Source: Dyadobacter pollutisoli (GTDB lineage: Bacteria > Bacteroidota > Bacteroidia > Cytophagales > Spirosomataceae). Taken from it: a stretch of 64,000 bases of DNA. The stretch lies in contig NZ_CP112998.1 of the NCBI RefSeq assembly GCF_026625565.1, positions 4,466,501 to 4,530,500 on the forward strand. Direction: 5' to 3'. The first letter of the stretch is position 1; each line of letters begins with the position of its first letter. This document shows positions 51,129 through 59,814 of this stretch, one piece after another. The position numbers and the translations under genes were made by a program. The notes below the pieces were generated by a model. That model did no database searches. It saw only the letters and a program-made list of their open reading frames with translations, and was not told the origin of the DNA.

Positions 51129-52052
51129 TTACCTCTTGGTCACCTTTTTAATCCTCGTTGCAGCCATAATACTGGCATTGATTTCAAAACCCAGAATGAT
51201 TACGAATGCAAGCAGATAGAGCCAGATCATTAGTGCGATCATGGTACCGATCGACCCGTAAAGCTTGTTGTAGGAGCTGAATCTGGACAGATAAAACGAA
51301 AACCCGTAGGTCGCCGCCAATATCAGAATGGAGGCCACAATGGAGCCTGCATTAACAAAAGCGTGCTGCCTGCCGTGCGATGGGGCGAATCGGTAAATAA
51401 TGGAGATCGTCAACATCAATGACCCGAAACTGACCAGATAACGGGTAATGTTCAGCAAGGTAATGAGCCAGTTATCTTTCAAAATATGCCAGTCGCTGAC
51501 CAGGTTCATAACACCGTCGCCGACGATCAGCAGAATGACGGAAAGGAAAAGTACTGCGATCAGAAGCAATGTCAGTAAAATGGCTATTCCCCGTATCTGA
51601 AGAAATCCACGTGTCTCGTGATCTTCGTAAACCATGTCGAACGAACGCATTAATGACATCATTCCGTTGGTGGAAGCGATCATGGCAAATATAAAACCGA
51701 GCGACAACACGCCTTTCCGCGGCCTGCTGACAATGTCGATGATGGTTTGATCCGCATCCTCATAAATTCCTCTCGGAATATTTTCTCTCAGCAATTCCAT
51801 GATCTGTTTATCCAGATTCTCGATCGGAATATACGGGATGAGTGTAAAAAGGAAGATAATGGCCGGAAATGAGGCCAATGTAAGGCTGTACGCAACTGCC
51901 GAAGCCCGCTGGTCGATATCATATTTGCGGTTACTCTTGACCAGATTGATCAGGATGTCATACAAAGAGACAGTTCCTTTGAGCAGCATGGTTTGCTGTA
52001 ACCAAATGATAATTCGCTTGATATGGCGGTTTTTCAACAGTTTTTCAAGCAT
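51129..52052 (-). CDS. YihY/BrkB family inner-membrane protein
   Basis: The 307-residue protein has about six membrane helices and the family stretch DQRASAVAYSLTLASFPAIIF. YihY proteins were once annotated as ribonuclease BN, which is incorrect; their transport or structural role is unknown. The ATG at 52052 starts after the thioesterase stop; a longer form from 52085 would overlap that gene. It is the last gene of a four-gene minus-strand series. Confidence 0.85.
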   Translation of the reverse strand: MLEKLLKNRHIKRIIIWLQQTMLLKGTVSLYDILINLVKSNRKYDIDQRASAVAYSLTLASFPAIIFLFTLIPYIPIENLDKQIMELLRENIPRGIYEDADQTIIDIVSRPRKGVLSLGFIFAMIASTNGMMSLMRSFDMVYEDHETRGFLQIRGIAILLTLLLIAVLFLSVILLIVGDGVMNLVSDWHILKDNWLITLLNITRYLVSFGSLMLTISIIYRFAPSHGRQHAFVNAGSIVASILILAATYGFSFYLSRFSSYNKLYGSIGTMIALMIWLYLLAFVIILGFEINASIMAATRIKKVTKR

Positions 52053-52068
52053 AGTGTGTCCTTTTGGG

Positions 52069-52488
52069 TTACTCCTTGATTTCAAAATGCGGTTTCAGCT
52101 TGTTGAGCAATTTTTCCGGCGCCATACACAACTTTCCGTTGTCGCGACGCTGAAAAACCAATGTAGTTTCGCCGGTATTGAGCAAAACATCATTCTGGTT
52201 GCGGATTTCGTAATGAAAAACCACCCGGATACCCGGCATATCGTGCAATGTTACCTTGATACTCAATTCGTCATCATACCGGGCAGGTTTCAGGTACCGG
52301 GAACGGTTTTCATAAACCGGCATCATCACACCTTCGTCCTCCATCACTTTGTAATGAAAATCGAGGCTTCTCAATGCCTCTACCCTTCCTATTTCGTAGT
52401 ACCGTGCGTAATTTCCGTAATACACGTATCCCATCTGGTCAGTATCGGCATAACGCACCCTGACTCCCTTCACTTCGTAGCTAAACAT
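52069..52488 (-). CDS. Acyl-CoA thioesterase, hotdog fold (YbgC/4-HBT family)
   Basis: The 139-residue protein has the 4-hydroxybenzoyl-CoA thioesterase signature RYADTDQMGYVYYGNYARYYE, with the likely catalytic Asp in the DTDQMG loop. It hydrolyses acyl-CoA thioesters; the acyl chain is unknown. It starts two bases after the mltG stop, so it is cotranscribed with mltG and the BrkB gene. Confidence 0.88.
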   Translation of the reverse strand: MFSYEVKGVRVRYADTDQMGYVYYGNYARYYEIGRVEALRSLDFHYKVMEDEGVMMPVYENRSRYLKPARYDDELSIKVTLHDMPGIRVVFHYEIRNQNDVLLNTGETTLVFQRRDNGKLCMAPEKLLNKLKPHFEIKE

Positions 52489-52490
52489 GC

Positions 52491-53528
52491 TTATTTCATG
52501 ATTTTAAGCCGGTTCAACTCCGCCTGGTATAGCCGGGCGTTGGCGAGGTGATCCGTATAATTAGTAGCAAAAGCATGGTAACCCGAAAGGTCCGCTTTGG
52601 CACACATATAAATATAATCGTGCTTGTCGTAGTTGAGTACTGCGTCCAGCGAATTAAAATCAGCAACCCGGATCGGGCCGGGAGGCAGGCCGGTATTGAC
52701 GTAGGTATTGTACGGGGATTTAGTTAAAAGATGCCCGTTTAATATCCGTTTGATCCCAAAATCTTGTAAAGCAAACTTGATAGTAGGATCAGCCTGCAAA
52801 GGCATATTAGCATGCAAACGGTTGATATACAAACCGGCTACTCTTGGGCGCTCGTCTACTTTCTGAGCTTGCTCTTCCTCTACAATTGATGCGAGAATGG
52901 AAACCTGAACAGGTGTCAGCCCAATCGCTTTCGCTTTGGCGACCTTTTCGTCAGTCCAGAATTTTTTGTACTCACTATGCATTCTGTCCAGGAACTTTTC
53001 AGTACCCGTCGTCCAGAAGATCTCATAGGTATTCGGCAAGAACATGGAAACAATGGTGAGCGTATCCAAACCGTACTTATTACATACTTCCGGGCTGTCC
53101 AATGCTTTTCTGAAATTTTCTTCACCAAACTCAAAACGGCTTCCGATCCGTTTGATCAGGTCTTCTTTCAGCCGGATATTGTTGAATGTTAGTTTCACCG
53201 CATCCTGATCACCTGATATCAGCTTTTTAATGGCCGTATAATTGTTAGTCTTCGGCTTGATAACATACCGCCCGGGCTTCACTTTTTCGGTGTATTTCAA
53301 AAGTTTGGCCAAAAACTGAAAGGAAATGTGATCATTGATCACATCATGTTTGTTCAATGTGTCTAAAACTGTTTTGTAAGTGGCACCTTCCGGTATCAGC
53401 AACACAAAACTGGCATCAGTATCGGCCTGCAGATTAGGCGTTTTAAAGATCTGCCAGAAATAAAATGAGAATGTTGTTGCCAGAATTGCGATGGTGACGA
53501 ACAACCCTACTTTGAAATTACGCGACAT
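52491..53528 (-). CDS. mltG: Endolytic transglycosylase MltG
   Basis: The 345-residue protein has one N-terminal membrane helix (about 7-25), a LysM-like subdomain and the YceG/MltG catalytic domain with the glutamate in ASIVEEEQ, plus a conserved YNTYVNTGLPPGPI at the C-terminal side. It cuts nascent glycan strands to end their growth at the inner membrane. It lies upstream of the thioesterase and BrkB genes on the same strand. Confidence 0.92.
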   Translation of the reverse strand: MSRNFKVGLFVTIAILATTFSFYFWQIFKTPNLQADTDASFVLLIPEGATYKTVLDTLNKHDVINDHISFQFLAKLLKYTEKVKPGRYVIKPKTNNYTAIKKLISGDQDAVKLTFNNIRLKEDLIKRIGSRFEFGEENFRKALDSPEVCNKYGLDTLTIVSMFLPNTYEIFWTTGTEKFLDRMHSEYKKFWTDEKVAKAKAIGLTPVQVSILASIVEEEQAQKVDERPRVAGLYINRLHANMPLQADPTIKFALQDFGIKRILNGHLLTKSPYNTYVNTGLPPGPIRVADFNSLDAVLNYDKHDYIYMCAKADLSGYHAFATNYTDHLANARLYQAELNRLKIMK

Positions 53529-53574
53529 ATTTTTTTGGCTGTCAGCTTTCGGCGGTAGGCCGTCGGCTTTTTTG

Positions 53575-54654
53575 TTATAAATTTATTTCAAATGGTATGC
53601 CAAATCGTTTGGCTAGTTCATCGAGTGATACAACTACCGGTTCCAGCAAAGAAATTCCATGAACCCCGCGCTCCGCTTCCATTTCACGTTCAGGGTCGCC
53701 GGGAATGATTACTTTATGACCTTCCACAGCCCTGGCGCCGCGAAATGCACGAATCCATTTATCCATATCATCTTTGAATTCATCCGCAGGCCGGAAACCG
53801 TCAACACGCATCGCACCCAAAAAATGCCCGGTACCGAGTCCCACACCTTGCTGCGCGGTCATGAAACCAGCCGTAGCGAAAGGTGGTACCCACGGGCCAA
53901 AGTTAGCGCCGGAAAGCACACCCGAAAAAATATCCACAATAGCGCCCAGCCCGTAGCCTTTGTGGCTTCCATGCTCCCGGTCCGACCCGAGTGGCAGCAA
54001 ACCTCCCCCACTCTTTACCGCATTGGCATCGGTAGTAGCATTGCCTTCTGCATCCTGCGCCCAGCCCAATGGAGCGGGCAAACCTTTGCGCTGCAATATT
54101 TCGAATTTACCATAGGCAACGGCCGTCGAAGCGAAATCAGCCACAAATGCAGGCTCTTCATTCGCCGGCACTGCCACTGCTATCGGGTTGGTGCCTAGCA
54201 ATTTATCCAAAGAAAAAGTAGGGGTAACCAGCGGGGCAGCATTCGTCATGGTCCATCCGATCATATCTTTTTCCAGCGCCAGCATCGCATGATAGCCCGC
54301 AATACCAAAATGGTTAGAATTCCGGACCGATACCCAGCCTGAACCAACCTTTTCCGCTTTTTCCATTGCAATTTCCATGGCTTTGGGTGCTACCACCAGC
54401 CCCAGCCCACGGTCACCGTCCACGACAGCTGTGCTGGGTGTTTCGTACACAACCTTTACCTCAGGATTAGGATTAAGCCTTCCATGGTCGTACAAGCGCA
54501 CATAACCCGCCAACCGGGCGATTCCGTGAGAATCAACCCCGCGCAGATCGGCACTGACTAATACTTCGGAAGCCAGTCGGGCCTCTTCGGGTGAACATCC
54601 TATCGCAAGAAAAACCTCCTCGGTAAAATGTTTTAAATAACTGGCCTGATACAT
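53575..54654 (-). CDS. Ldh family oxidoreductase (malate/L-lactate/ureidoglycolate type)
   Basis: The 359-residue NAD(P)-dependent dehydrogenase belongs to the type 2 malate/L-lactate family, which is distinct from classical LDH. Visible motifs are DLRGVDSHGIARL with the conserved H, NSNHFGIAGYHAML, and GSDREHGSHKGYGL. The substrate could be a 2-hydroxy acid or ureidoglycolate and cannot be told from sequence. It is upstream of mltG, with 46 bases of GC-rich near-repeat DNA between them. Confidence 0.87.
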   Translation of the reverse strand: MYQASYLKHFTEEVFLAIGCSPEEARLASEVLVSADLRGVDSHGIARLAGYVRLYDHGRLNPNPEVKVVYETPSTAVVDGDRGLGLVVAPKAMEIAMEKAEKVGSGWVSVRNSNHFGIAGYHAMLALEKDMIGWTMTNAAPLVTPTFSLDKLLGTNPIAVAVPANEEPAFVADFASTAVAYGKFEILQRKGLPAPLGWAQDAEGNATTDANAVKSGGGLLPLGSDREHGSHKGYGLGAIVDIFSGVLSGANFGPWVPPFATAGFMTAQQGVGLGTGHFLGAMRVDGFRPADEFKDDMDKWIRAFRGARAVEGHKVIIPGDPEREMEAERGVHGISLLEPVVVSLDELAKRFGIPFEINL

Positions 54655-54885
54655 ATACGTTAAATGAATGAACTTCTTTTTAATTTTACCGGGTATTGTA
54701 AAAGTCAGGCTTTTAAACCTCGGTTTTTTTGCAAATATCCTAATTCAATCGGCATCGTCCAATAATTCGCATGGAGGATCTGAATTTTCCCACCGGTCGC
54801 AGCAACAGTCCGGTCGTTGATTAGCCACAAAATAAAAAGCAACTGTCCTGCAAATCAGCCTGGCACATAACGGGCTACATATTCA

Positions 54886-55515
54886 ATGGAAATAAAAAAC
54901 TTCTTCTTTAAAAGAATCATCAGTTATTTTATCCGGGGACTTGTTCTGGTGGCTCCTCTTTACGCAACGGCACTGATCATCTGGACCGGCGTTGAGTACC
55001 TCGACAACATTCTCCCGATCGATATCCCCATTTCGAACGAGCAATCAGTGTATTTGCCCGGCCTTGGCGTGTTGATCATCATACTCGGAATCGTACTGCT
55101 TGGCTTTCTGTTTTCGACCATTATTCCACAATCTTTCTTCAAATTCACGGAAAGCATCATGCGGCGGCTTCCGCTGGTAAGCCTGATCTACTACTCTATC
55201 AAAGACCTGATCCTCGCTTTTGTTGGTGATAAAAAGAAATTCAATCAGCCGGTGCTGGTGACGATGTACAAGGAAACTGACATTAAAAAAATCGGTTTTA
55301 TCACGCAAACGGATCTCAGCCACTTGAAAATCGCAGACCATGTAGCCGTTTACATGCCCCTCTCCTACTCCCTGTCCGGCGAATTATTCATTGTGCCTAC
55401 CGAACATGTGACATTGCTCGAAGCGAAGTCGACCGACGTGATGAAAATGCTGGTATCCGGAGGTGTTTCTGTCAAAGTTTCAAAAGAGGAAACCCCTGAG
55501 GAGGAGGAAATTTAA
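54886..55515 (+). CDS. DUF502 family membrane protein
   Basis: The 209-residue protein has two membrane helices (about 15-36 and 55-78) and a soluble C-terminal domain ending in an acidic tail. The combination YFIRGLVLVAPLYATALI, PLVSLIYYSIKDLI and the VPTEHVTLLEAKSTDVMKML tail is typical of DUF502. Its function is unknown. The 231 bases before it carry no gene that I can see. Confidence 0.8.
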   Translation: MEIKNFFFKRIISYFIRGLVLVAPLYATALIIWTGVEYLDNILPIDIPISNEQSVYLPGLGVLIIILGIVLLGFLFSTIIPQSFFKFTESIMRRLPLVSLIYYSIKDLILAFVGDKKKFNQPVLVTMYKETDIKKIGFITQTDLSHLKIADHVAVYMPLSYSLSGELFIVPTEHVTLLEAKSTDVMKMLVSGGVSVKVSKEETPEEEEI

Positions 55516-55545
55516 TGTATTTTTAAGGAGCAACATTGCAACACT

Positions 55546-55579
55546 TTTGCCCGTTTAAAAGAATGATTCCCTATATTTG
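55546..55579 (+). promoter_or_regulatory. Promoter of the hypothetical gene at 55598
   Basis: A -33 TTTG (55546-55549) and a -7 TATATTTG (55572-55579) are 22 bases apart, matching the Bacteroidota consensus. The -7 box overlaps an alternative TTG start at 55577, so the ATG at 55598 is the real start. Confidence 0.6.
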
Positions 55580-55597
55580 AACCATTCTTTTTATTAT

Positions 55598-56212
55598 ATG
55601 AGACAACTACTTCCAATTGTCCTTTTGCTCCTGCTAGGGAATCAGCGGGCCTGGTCTCAGGATCACTACGACCCAAAAAAAGCCCTTACCAGTGAAGAAC
55701 TTTTTATAAAACAGGGCGGTACCAACAGAGTTATAGCCACGCCAGGCCAGAAATACCTCGTTCTTGACGCATCTCCGGTCATCGGAGGCTTCCATCGTTA
55801 CCGGTTTTTCCCGGGAGATAATATCAAGTTCAGAATGCACGATGAAACGATCCGCTTCAATGAAACCATTGCCAATGTAACCGATTCTTCTTTCAGCATT
55901 GCGGTCATCAACGAGGCTGTCGGACGAATGGATTATCAGGAGATTTTGCTGAAAGACATCCGGCTTATGAAAGTTTCCAAACGCATTCCTTTTATCACAC
56001 AGCTAGCACCCATTTTACCTCTTGCGGGAGTGATCTACATCGGAGCAGACTTTTTTAACAAAGGCGTTGACAATAAAAGATATACGACTGATACTTCTTC
56101 TCTCATTGTGGGTGGCGCACTGATGGCCGCCGGATATATCTGTTATAAGCTTACTTTTTCTTCCCTGAAAATCAATGGCAGGAATAAGTTGAAAGTGCTT
56201 GAAACTTATTGA
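55598..56212 (+). CDS. Hypothetical secreted protein
   Basis: The 204-residue protein has a signal peptide (about 1-20, ending RAWSQ), a beta-rich domain and two hydrophobic segments near the C-terminus (about 135-152 and 170-190). I do not recognise the family. It has its own promoter and lies 30 bases upstream of aroA. It may be a periplasmic or membrane-associated structural protein. Confidence 0.65.
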   Translation: MRQLLPIVLLLLLGNQRAWSQDHYDPKKALTSEELFIKQGGTNRVIATPGQKYLVLDASPVIGGFHRYRFFPGDNIKFRMHDETIRFNETIANVTDSSFSIAVINEAVGRMDYQEILLKDIRLMKVSKRIPFITQLAPILPLAGVIYIGADFFNKGVDNKRYTTDTSSLIVGGALMAAGYICYKLTFSSLKINGRNKLKVLETY

Positions 56213-56242
56213 AATCTTAGTTTTAATTCTGAATTTTTTAAA

Positions 56243-57478
56243 GTGAAATCCATTCTTGTCAATCCCCCGCAGCAACCTATAAGGGCAGTCATCCAATTAG
56301 CAGCTTCCAAAAGTGAATGTAACCGTGCCTTGATCATTAATGCCCTTACTGGCTTTAAATCAGAGCTTTCCAACATTTCGGAGGCACGCGATTCGCAAAC
56401 TATGCAGCGATTGCTTAATTCCCAGGACCACATTGCGGACGTGATTGATGCGGGTACTACCATGCGGTTTCTGACTGCCTATTTTGCAGTTACTAATCAG
56501 TCCAAAATCATGACGGGAACGCCCCGCATGTGTGAGCGGCCGATCGGAATACTCGTGGATGCATTGCGCGTACTGGGCGCGGACATTACATACGAAAAAG
56601 TAGAGGGTTACCCGCCATTGAAACTGAACGGATTTACATATTCAGGTACGAATGAAATTACTATGCGCGGTGACGTCAGCAGCCAATACATTTCTGCATT
56701 GCTATTGATCGCACCGGAACTGCCCGGCGGGATTACTATTAAGCTGGAAGGCGAAGTGGGTTCAAAGCCTTATATCGAAATGACATTGAACCAAATGGCA
56801 TATTTTGGTATCGACTACAAAGCGGATTGGCAGACCAATACCATTCAAATACCACCATTTAAGTATCAACCCAAGCCGTACGCCATTGAATCCGACTGGT
56901 CAGGTGCCAGCTACTGGTATAGCATAGTGGCATTGGCAGAAGAAGCCGAAGTTGAATTGCTGGGCTTGAAAAAAGACTCATTGCAGGGTGATAGCGCCAT
57001 CGTAGATATCATGCGGCACCTGGGGGTAGAGAGCGTATTCACCGACGGTGGTGTGCTGTTGACCAAAATTCCTGATGCCCCGTCCATTGGCTGGGATTTC
57101 ACCGATTGCCCTGATTTGGCACAAACAGTAGCAGTTTGCTGTGCCGTGAAAAACATCCGTCTTTCCATGACCGGTGTCGAGAGTTTGAAAATCAAAGAAA
57201 CCGACCGGATTTTTGCTTTACAGGAAGAACTTAGAAAACTGGGTGCTGAGCTTAAAGAGATTGAAAAGGATCATTTATATGAAGTTGCGGTAAATAAAGA
57301 CGCCGTACTGACCACACCTCCTTCTATTCATACGTACGACGACCATCGTATGGCAATGGCTTTCGCGCCGGCAGGTATGGTGAGCCCGATCATTATCGAG
57401 GAACCTGGGGTAGTCGTAAAATCTTATCCGGGCTACTGGAACGACCTTGCAAAAGTTACATCCTGGGAAGAAATATAA
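56243..57478 (+). CDS. aroA: 3-phosphoshikimate 1-carboxyvinyltransferase (EPSP synthase)
   Basis: The 411-residue enzyme joins shikimate-3-phosphate and phosphoenolpyruvate in aromatic amino acid synthesis. Family motifs include AASKSECNRALI, DAGTTMRFL, RMCERPIGILVDAL and the late TYDDHRMAMAFAP. It is slightly shorter than the usual 430 or so residues and somewhat divergent, as in other Bacteroidota. The start is a GTG at 56243. It is followed 29 bases later by the glutamate-synthase-like gene. Confidence 0.93.
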   Translation: MKSILVNPPQQPIRAVIQLAASKSECNRALIINALTGFKSELSNISEARDSQTMQRLLNSQDHIADVIDAGTTMRFLTAYFAVTNQSKIMTGTPRMCERPIGILVDALRVLGADITYEKVEGYPPLKLNGFTYSGTNEITMRGDVSSQYISALLLIAPELPGGITIKLEGEVGSKPYIEMTLNQMAYFGIDYKADWQTNTIQIPPFKYQPKPYAIESDWSGASYWYSIVALAEEAEVELLGLKKDSLQGDSAIVDIMRHLGVESVFTDGGVLLTKIPDAPSIGWDFTDCPDLAQTVAVCCAVKNIRLSMTGVESLKIKETDRIFALQEELRKLGAELKEIEKDHLYEVAVNKDAVLTTPPSIHTYDDHRMAMAFAPAGMVSPIIIEEPGVVVKSYPGYWNDLAKVTSWEEI

Positions 57479-57507
57479 TCCCCGGATTTCATCAACACGC
57501 TGATTTT

Positions 57508-59100
57508 ATGGAGAATGTGTTTTCGTTTTTAGGATCTGTTCCTGTTTGGGTTTACATCATCCTAGCGCTTGCGTTCATTGCACTCAGGGACATTTTGCAG
57601 CGAAAGCATACCATTCGGCATAACTTTCCGCTGGTGGGACATTTCCGGTATATGATCGAGCGGATCGGACCTGAGCTTCGCCAGTACATTGTTGCCAATA
57701 ACCGCGAAGAGCTTCCGTTTAACCGTCGGCAGCGCTCCTGGATTTATGCTTCTTCCAAAAAAGAAAACAACTACCAGGGATTTGGCACAGACCAAAATAT
57801 GCAGGAACCGGGCTACGTCCTGATCAAACCTGCCATGCTGCCATTCAAGCTGGATTCTACGCATAATCATCACGTCAAAAATGGTAATGACCCCCATCAT
57901 TATACCATTCCTTCTGCCAAAATAATAGGCGAATACCATCAGCGCAAGCGCCCATATCGCCCCCGTTCTGTGGTGAATGTGAGCGCAATGAGCTTCGGTT
58001 CGCTGTCTTCCCGCGCCATTGAATCGCTGAACAAAGGCTCTTACCAGTTTGGCAATTACCATAATACCGGCGAAGGCGGATTGTCGCCCTACCATAAGTT
58101 CGGTGCCGATGTGGTTTTCAATATGGGTACTTCTTACTTCGGTGTACGTGATCCGGAGGGAAACTTCATGATGGAGAAACTGGTCAAAATGACCCAGAAC
58201 AATCCAAGTGTGCGAATGATCGAGCTGAAACTTTCGCAGGGTGCAAAACCCGGAAAAGGCGGCGTACTGCCCGCCAGCAAAATCACCGCTGAAATCGCAG
58301 AAATACGTCAGGTACCGATGGGTGTGGACATTGTGTCGCCACCTTATCACAGCGCATTCTCGGACGTTCGCGGAATGATCAATTTTATTGAGCAAATGGC
58401 CGCAACTACCGGACTACCGATTGGGATAAAATCAGCGGTAGGTAAAACGGATATGTGGGAAGAACTAGCCGATCTGATGGTGGAAACCGGCAAAGGCCCT
58501 GATTTTATTACCATCGACGGTGGTGAGGGCGGTACCGGTGCCGCGCCCCCTTCATTTGCAGACCATGTATCGTTACCATTGGTTTTTGCATTCAGTACGG
58601 TTTACAAGATTTTCCAAAAACGAAACCTCAATGATAAGATCACATTCATTGCCTCAGGAAAACTCGGGCTACCGGCTCAGGCTGTCATGGCATTTTCAAT
58701 GGGTGCAGATATTATCAATGTAGCGCGGGAAGCAATGATGTCCATAGGCTGCATTCAGGCCCAGTCTTGCCATACCAATCGCTGCCCCACCGGAATTGCT
58801 ACCAATAATAAATGGCTCGAATCCGGCATTGATCCTACGCTTAAAAGTGAGCGTTTCAGTAATTATATGACCACGATGGCCAAAGAAATCATTGAAATCA
58901 CACATGCAAGCGGCTATGAACATCCTTGCCAGTTTGGCATGAATGATGTTGATATTTCGATGGGCGATAACAACAGGACCATTCCGTTGGCCGATAATTA
59001 TGGCTACTTGAAAACAATCGTACCTTACCCAGGCATTAAAACCTTGCTGGAATGCCCGCATCTGGGCGGCCGGAAAATCCCCGGCGAAAAAGTTGCCTGA
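57508..59100 (+). CDS. FMN-binding glutamate synthase family protein (stand-alone GltB C-terminal type)
   Basis: The 530-residue protein has an N-terminal membrane helix (about 12-28) and then the FMN-binding alpha/beta-barrel of glutamate synthase. Motifs are NVSAMSFGSLSSRAIE, GEGGLSPYH, TIDGGEGGTGAAP and the iron-sulphur cysteines C415, C421 and C426 in GCIQAQSCHTNRCPTG. The glutaminase domain is absent, so it cannot be a normal GOGAT by itself. It could be a membrane-bound oxidoreductase with a different nitrogen donor; the true reaction is unknown. It is likely cotranscribed with aroA. Confidence 0.87.
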   Translation: MENVFSFLGSVPVWVYIILALAFIALRDILQRKHTIRHNFPLVGHFRYMIERIGPELRQYIVANNREELPFNRRQRSWIYASSKKENNYQGFGTDQNMQEPGYVLIKPAMLPFKLDSTHNHHVKNGNDPHHYTIPSAKIIGEYHQRKRPYRPRSVVNVSAMSFGSLSSRAIESLNKGSYQFGNYHNTGEGGLSPYHKFGADVVFNMGTSYFGVRDPEGNFMMEKLVKMTQNNPSVRMIELKLSQGAKPGKGGVLPASKITAEIAEIRQVPMGVDIVSPPYHSAFSDVRGMINFIEQMAATTGLPIGIKSAVGKTDMWEELADLMVETGKGPDFITIDGGEGGTGAAPPSFADHVSLPLVFAFSTVYKIFQKRNLNDKITFIASGKLGLPAQAVMAFSMGADIINVAREAMMSIGCIQAQSCHTNRCPTGIATNNKWLESGIDPTLKSERFSNYMTTMAKEIIEITHASGYEHPCQFGMNDVDISMGDNNRTIPLADNYGYLKTIVPYPGIKTLLECPHLGGRKIPGEKVA

Positions 59101-59127
59101 CAATTACCTAACACACTATGAAATCAC

Positions 59128-59814
59128 ATGCTATCGAAAAAACACGCCCTATGCCTCTTGGTACCTTTCCTAATTACTTCCTGCTCCGATCCTGATCAAC
59201 CAATTAGCAGATCAGGAAGAGATTACTTCCCGCTCGAATCAGGCCAGTATTCGGAATTTAATGTGGAAAAAACTCGGTTCACAGCCGATGGACAGGTTAG
59301 CACAAAGCATTACTACATTCGCCAGCTGACCGGCAAGTCTTTTGCGCAATCGAATGGACAGCTCACATTTCCCCTATCCTATGATCATCAAAATCCCGAC
59401 CACAGTTGGTCCACGGATTCTGCGTCGGTAACATGGCAGACTCTTTCTCAGGCATTTGCACAAGAAAGCGGCCAGCCGGTCATTAAAATTACTTCTCCCC
59501 TTTACGACGGCATGTCCTGGAATGCCAATGCGTATAACCAGGCAGGCACACGTCTTTGTAATGTAAAAGACATTGGAAAACCCTGCCGGAATGGTGCATT
59601 GTATTTCCCGAATACTGTTACTATCGTCAGGCAGGATGATTCCACACTTTTGTCAAGAAATAAGTATATTGAAATATATGCGCAGAACGTTGGTCTCATA
59701 CGGCGTGAGCGGATCACCTTACAATATTGCTATACACCCGATTGCGTTGGAAAAGGAATCATCAGTTCGGGCTCCAAGGAAGTGATTATCATTCAAAAAT
59801 TCGGAAAACAATGA
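59128..59814 (+). CDS. Hypothetical lipoprotein
   Basis: The 228-residue protein has a lipoprotein signal with C19 as the lipidated residue (LITSC). The rest is beta-rich with several Tyr and Ser residues; I do not recognise the family. Its stop codon overlaps the start of the subtilase gene (ATGA at 59811-59814), which indicates translational coupling and suggests that the two act together at the cell surface. Confidence 0.7.
   Translation: MLSKKHALCLLVPFLITSCSDPDQPISRSGRDYFPLESGQYSEFNVEKTRFTADGQVSTKHYYIRQLTGKSFAQSNGQLTFPLSYDHQNPDHSWSTDSASVTWQTLSQAFAQESGQPVIKITSPLYDGMSWNANAYNQAGTRLCNVKDIGKPCRNGALYFPNTVTIVRQDDSTLLSRNKYIEIYAQNVGLIRRERITLQYCYTPDCVGKGIISSGSKEVIIIQKFGKQ

Noticed and set aside
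53529..53574. GC-rich near-palindrome between mltG and the Ldh gene
   Set aside because: Short GCCGAC/GCCGAAAGC-type units recur, but I could not form a long stem with a T-run on the minus strand, so neither a terminator nor a defined repeat is claimed.
57562..58395. A 277-residue open frame on the minus strand inside the glutamate-synthase-like gene
   Set aside because: It is fully antisense to a well-supported conserved gene, has no recognisable family and lacks a plausible promoter, so it is a codon-bias shadow.
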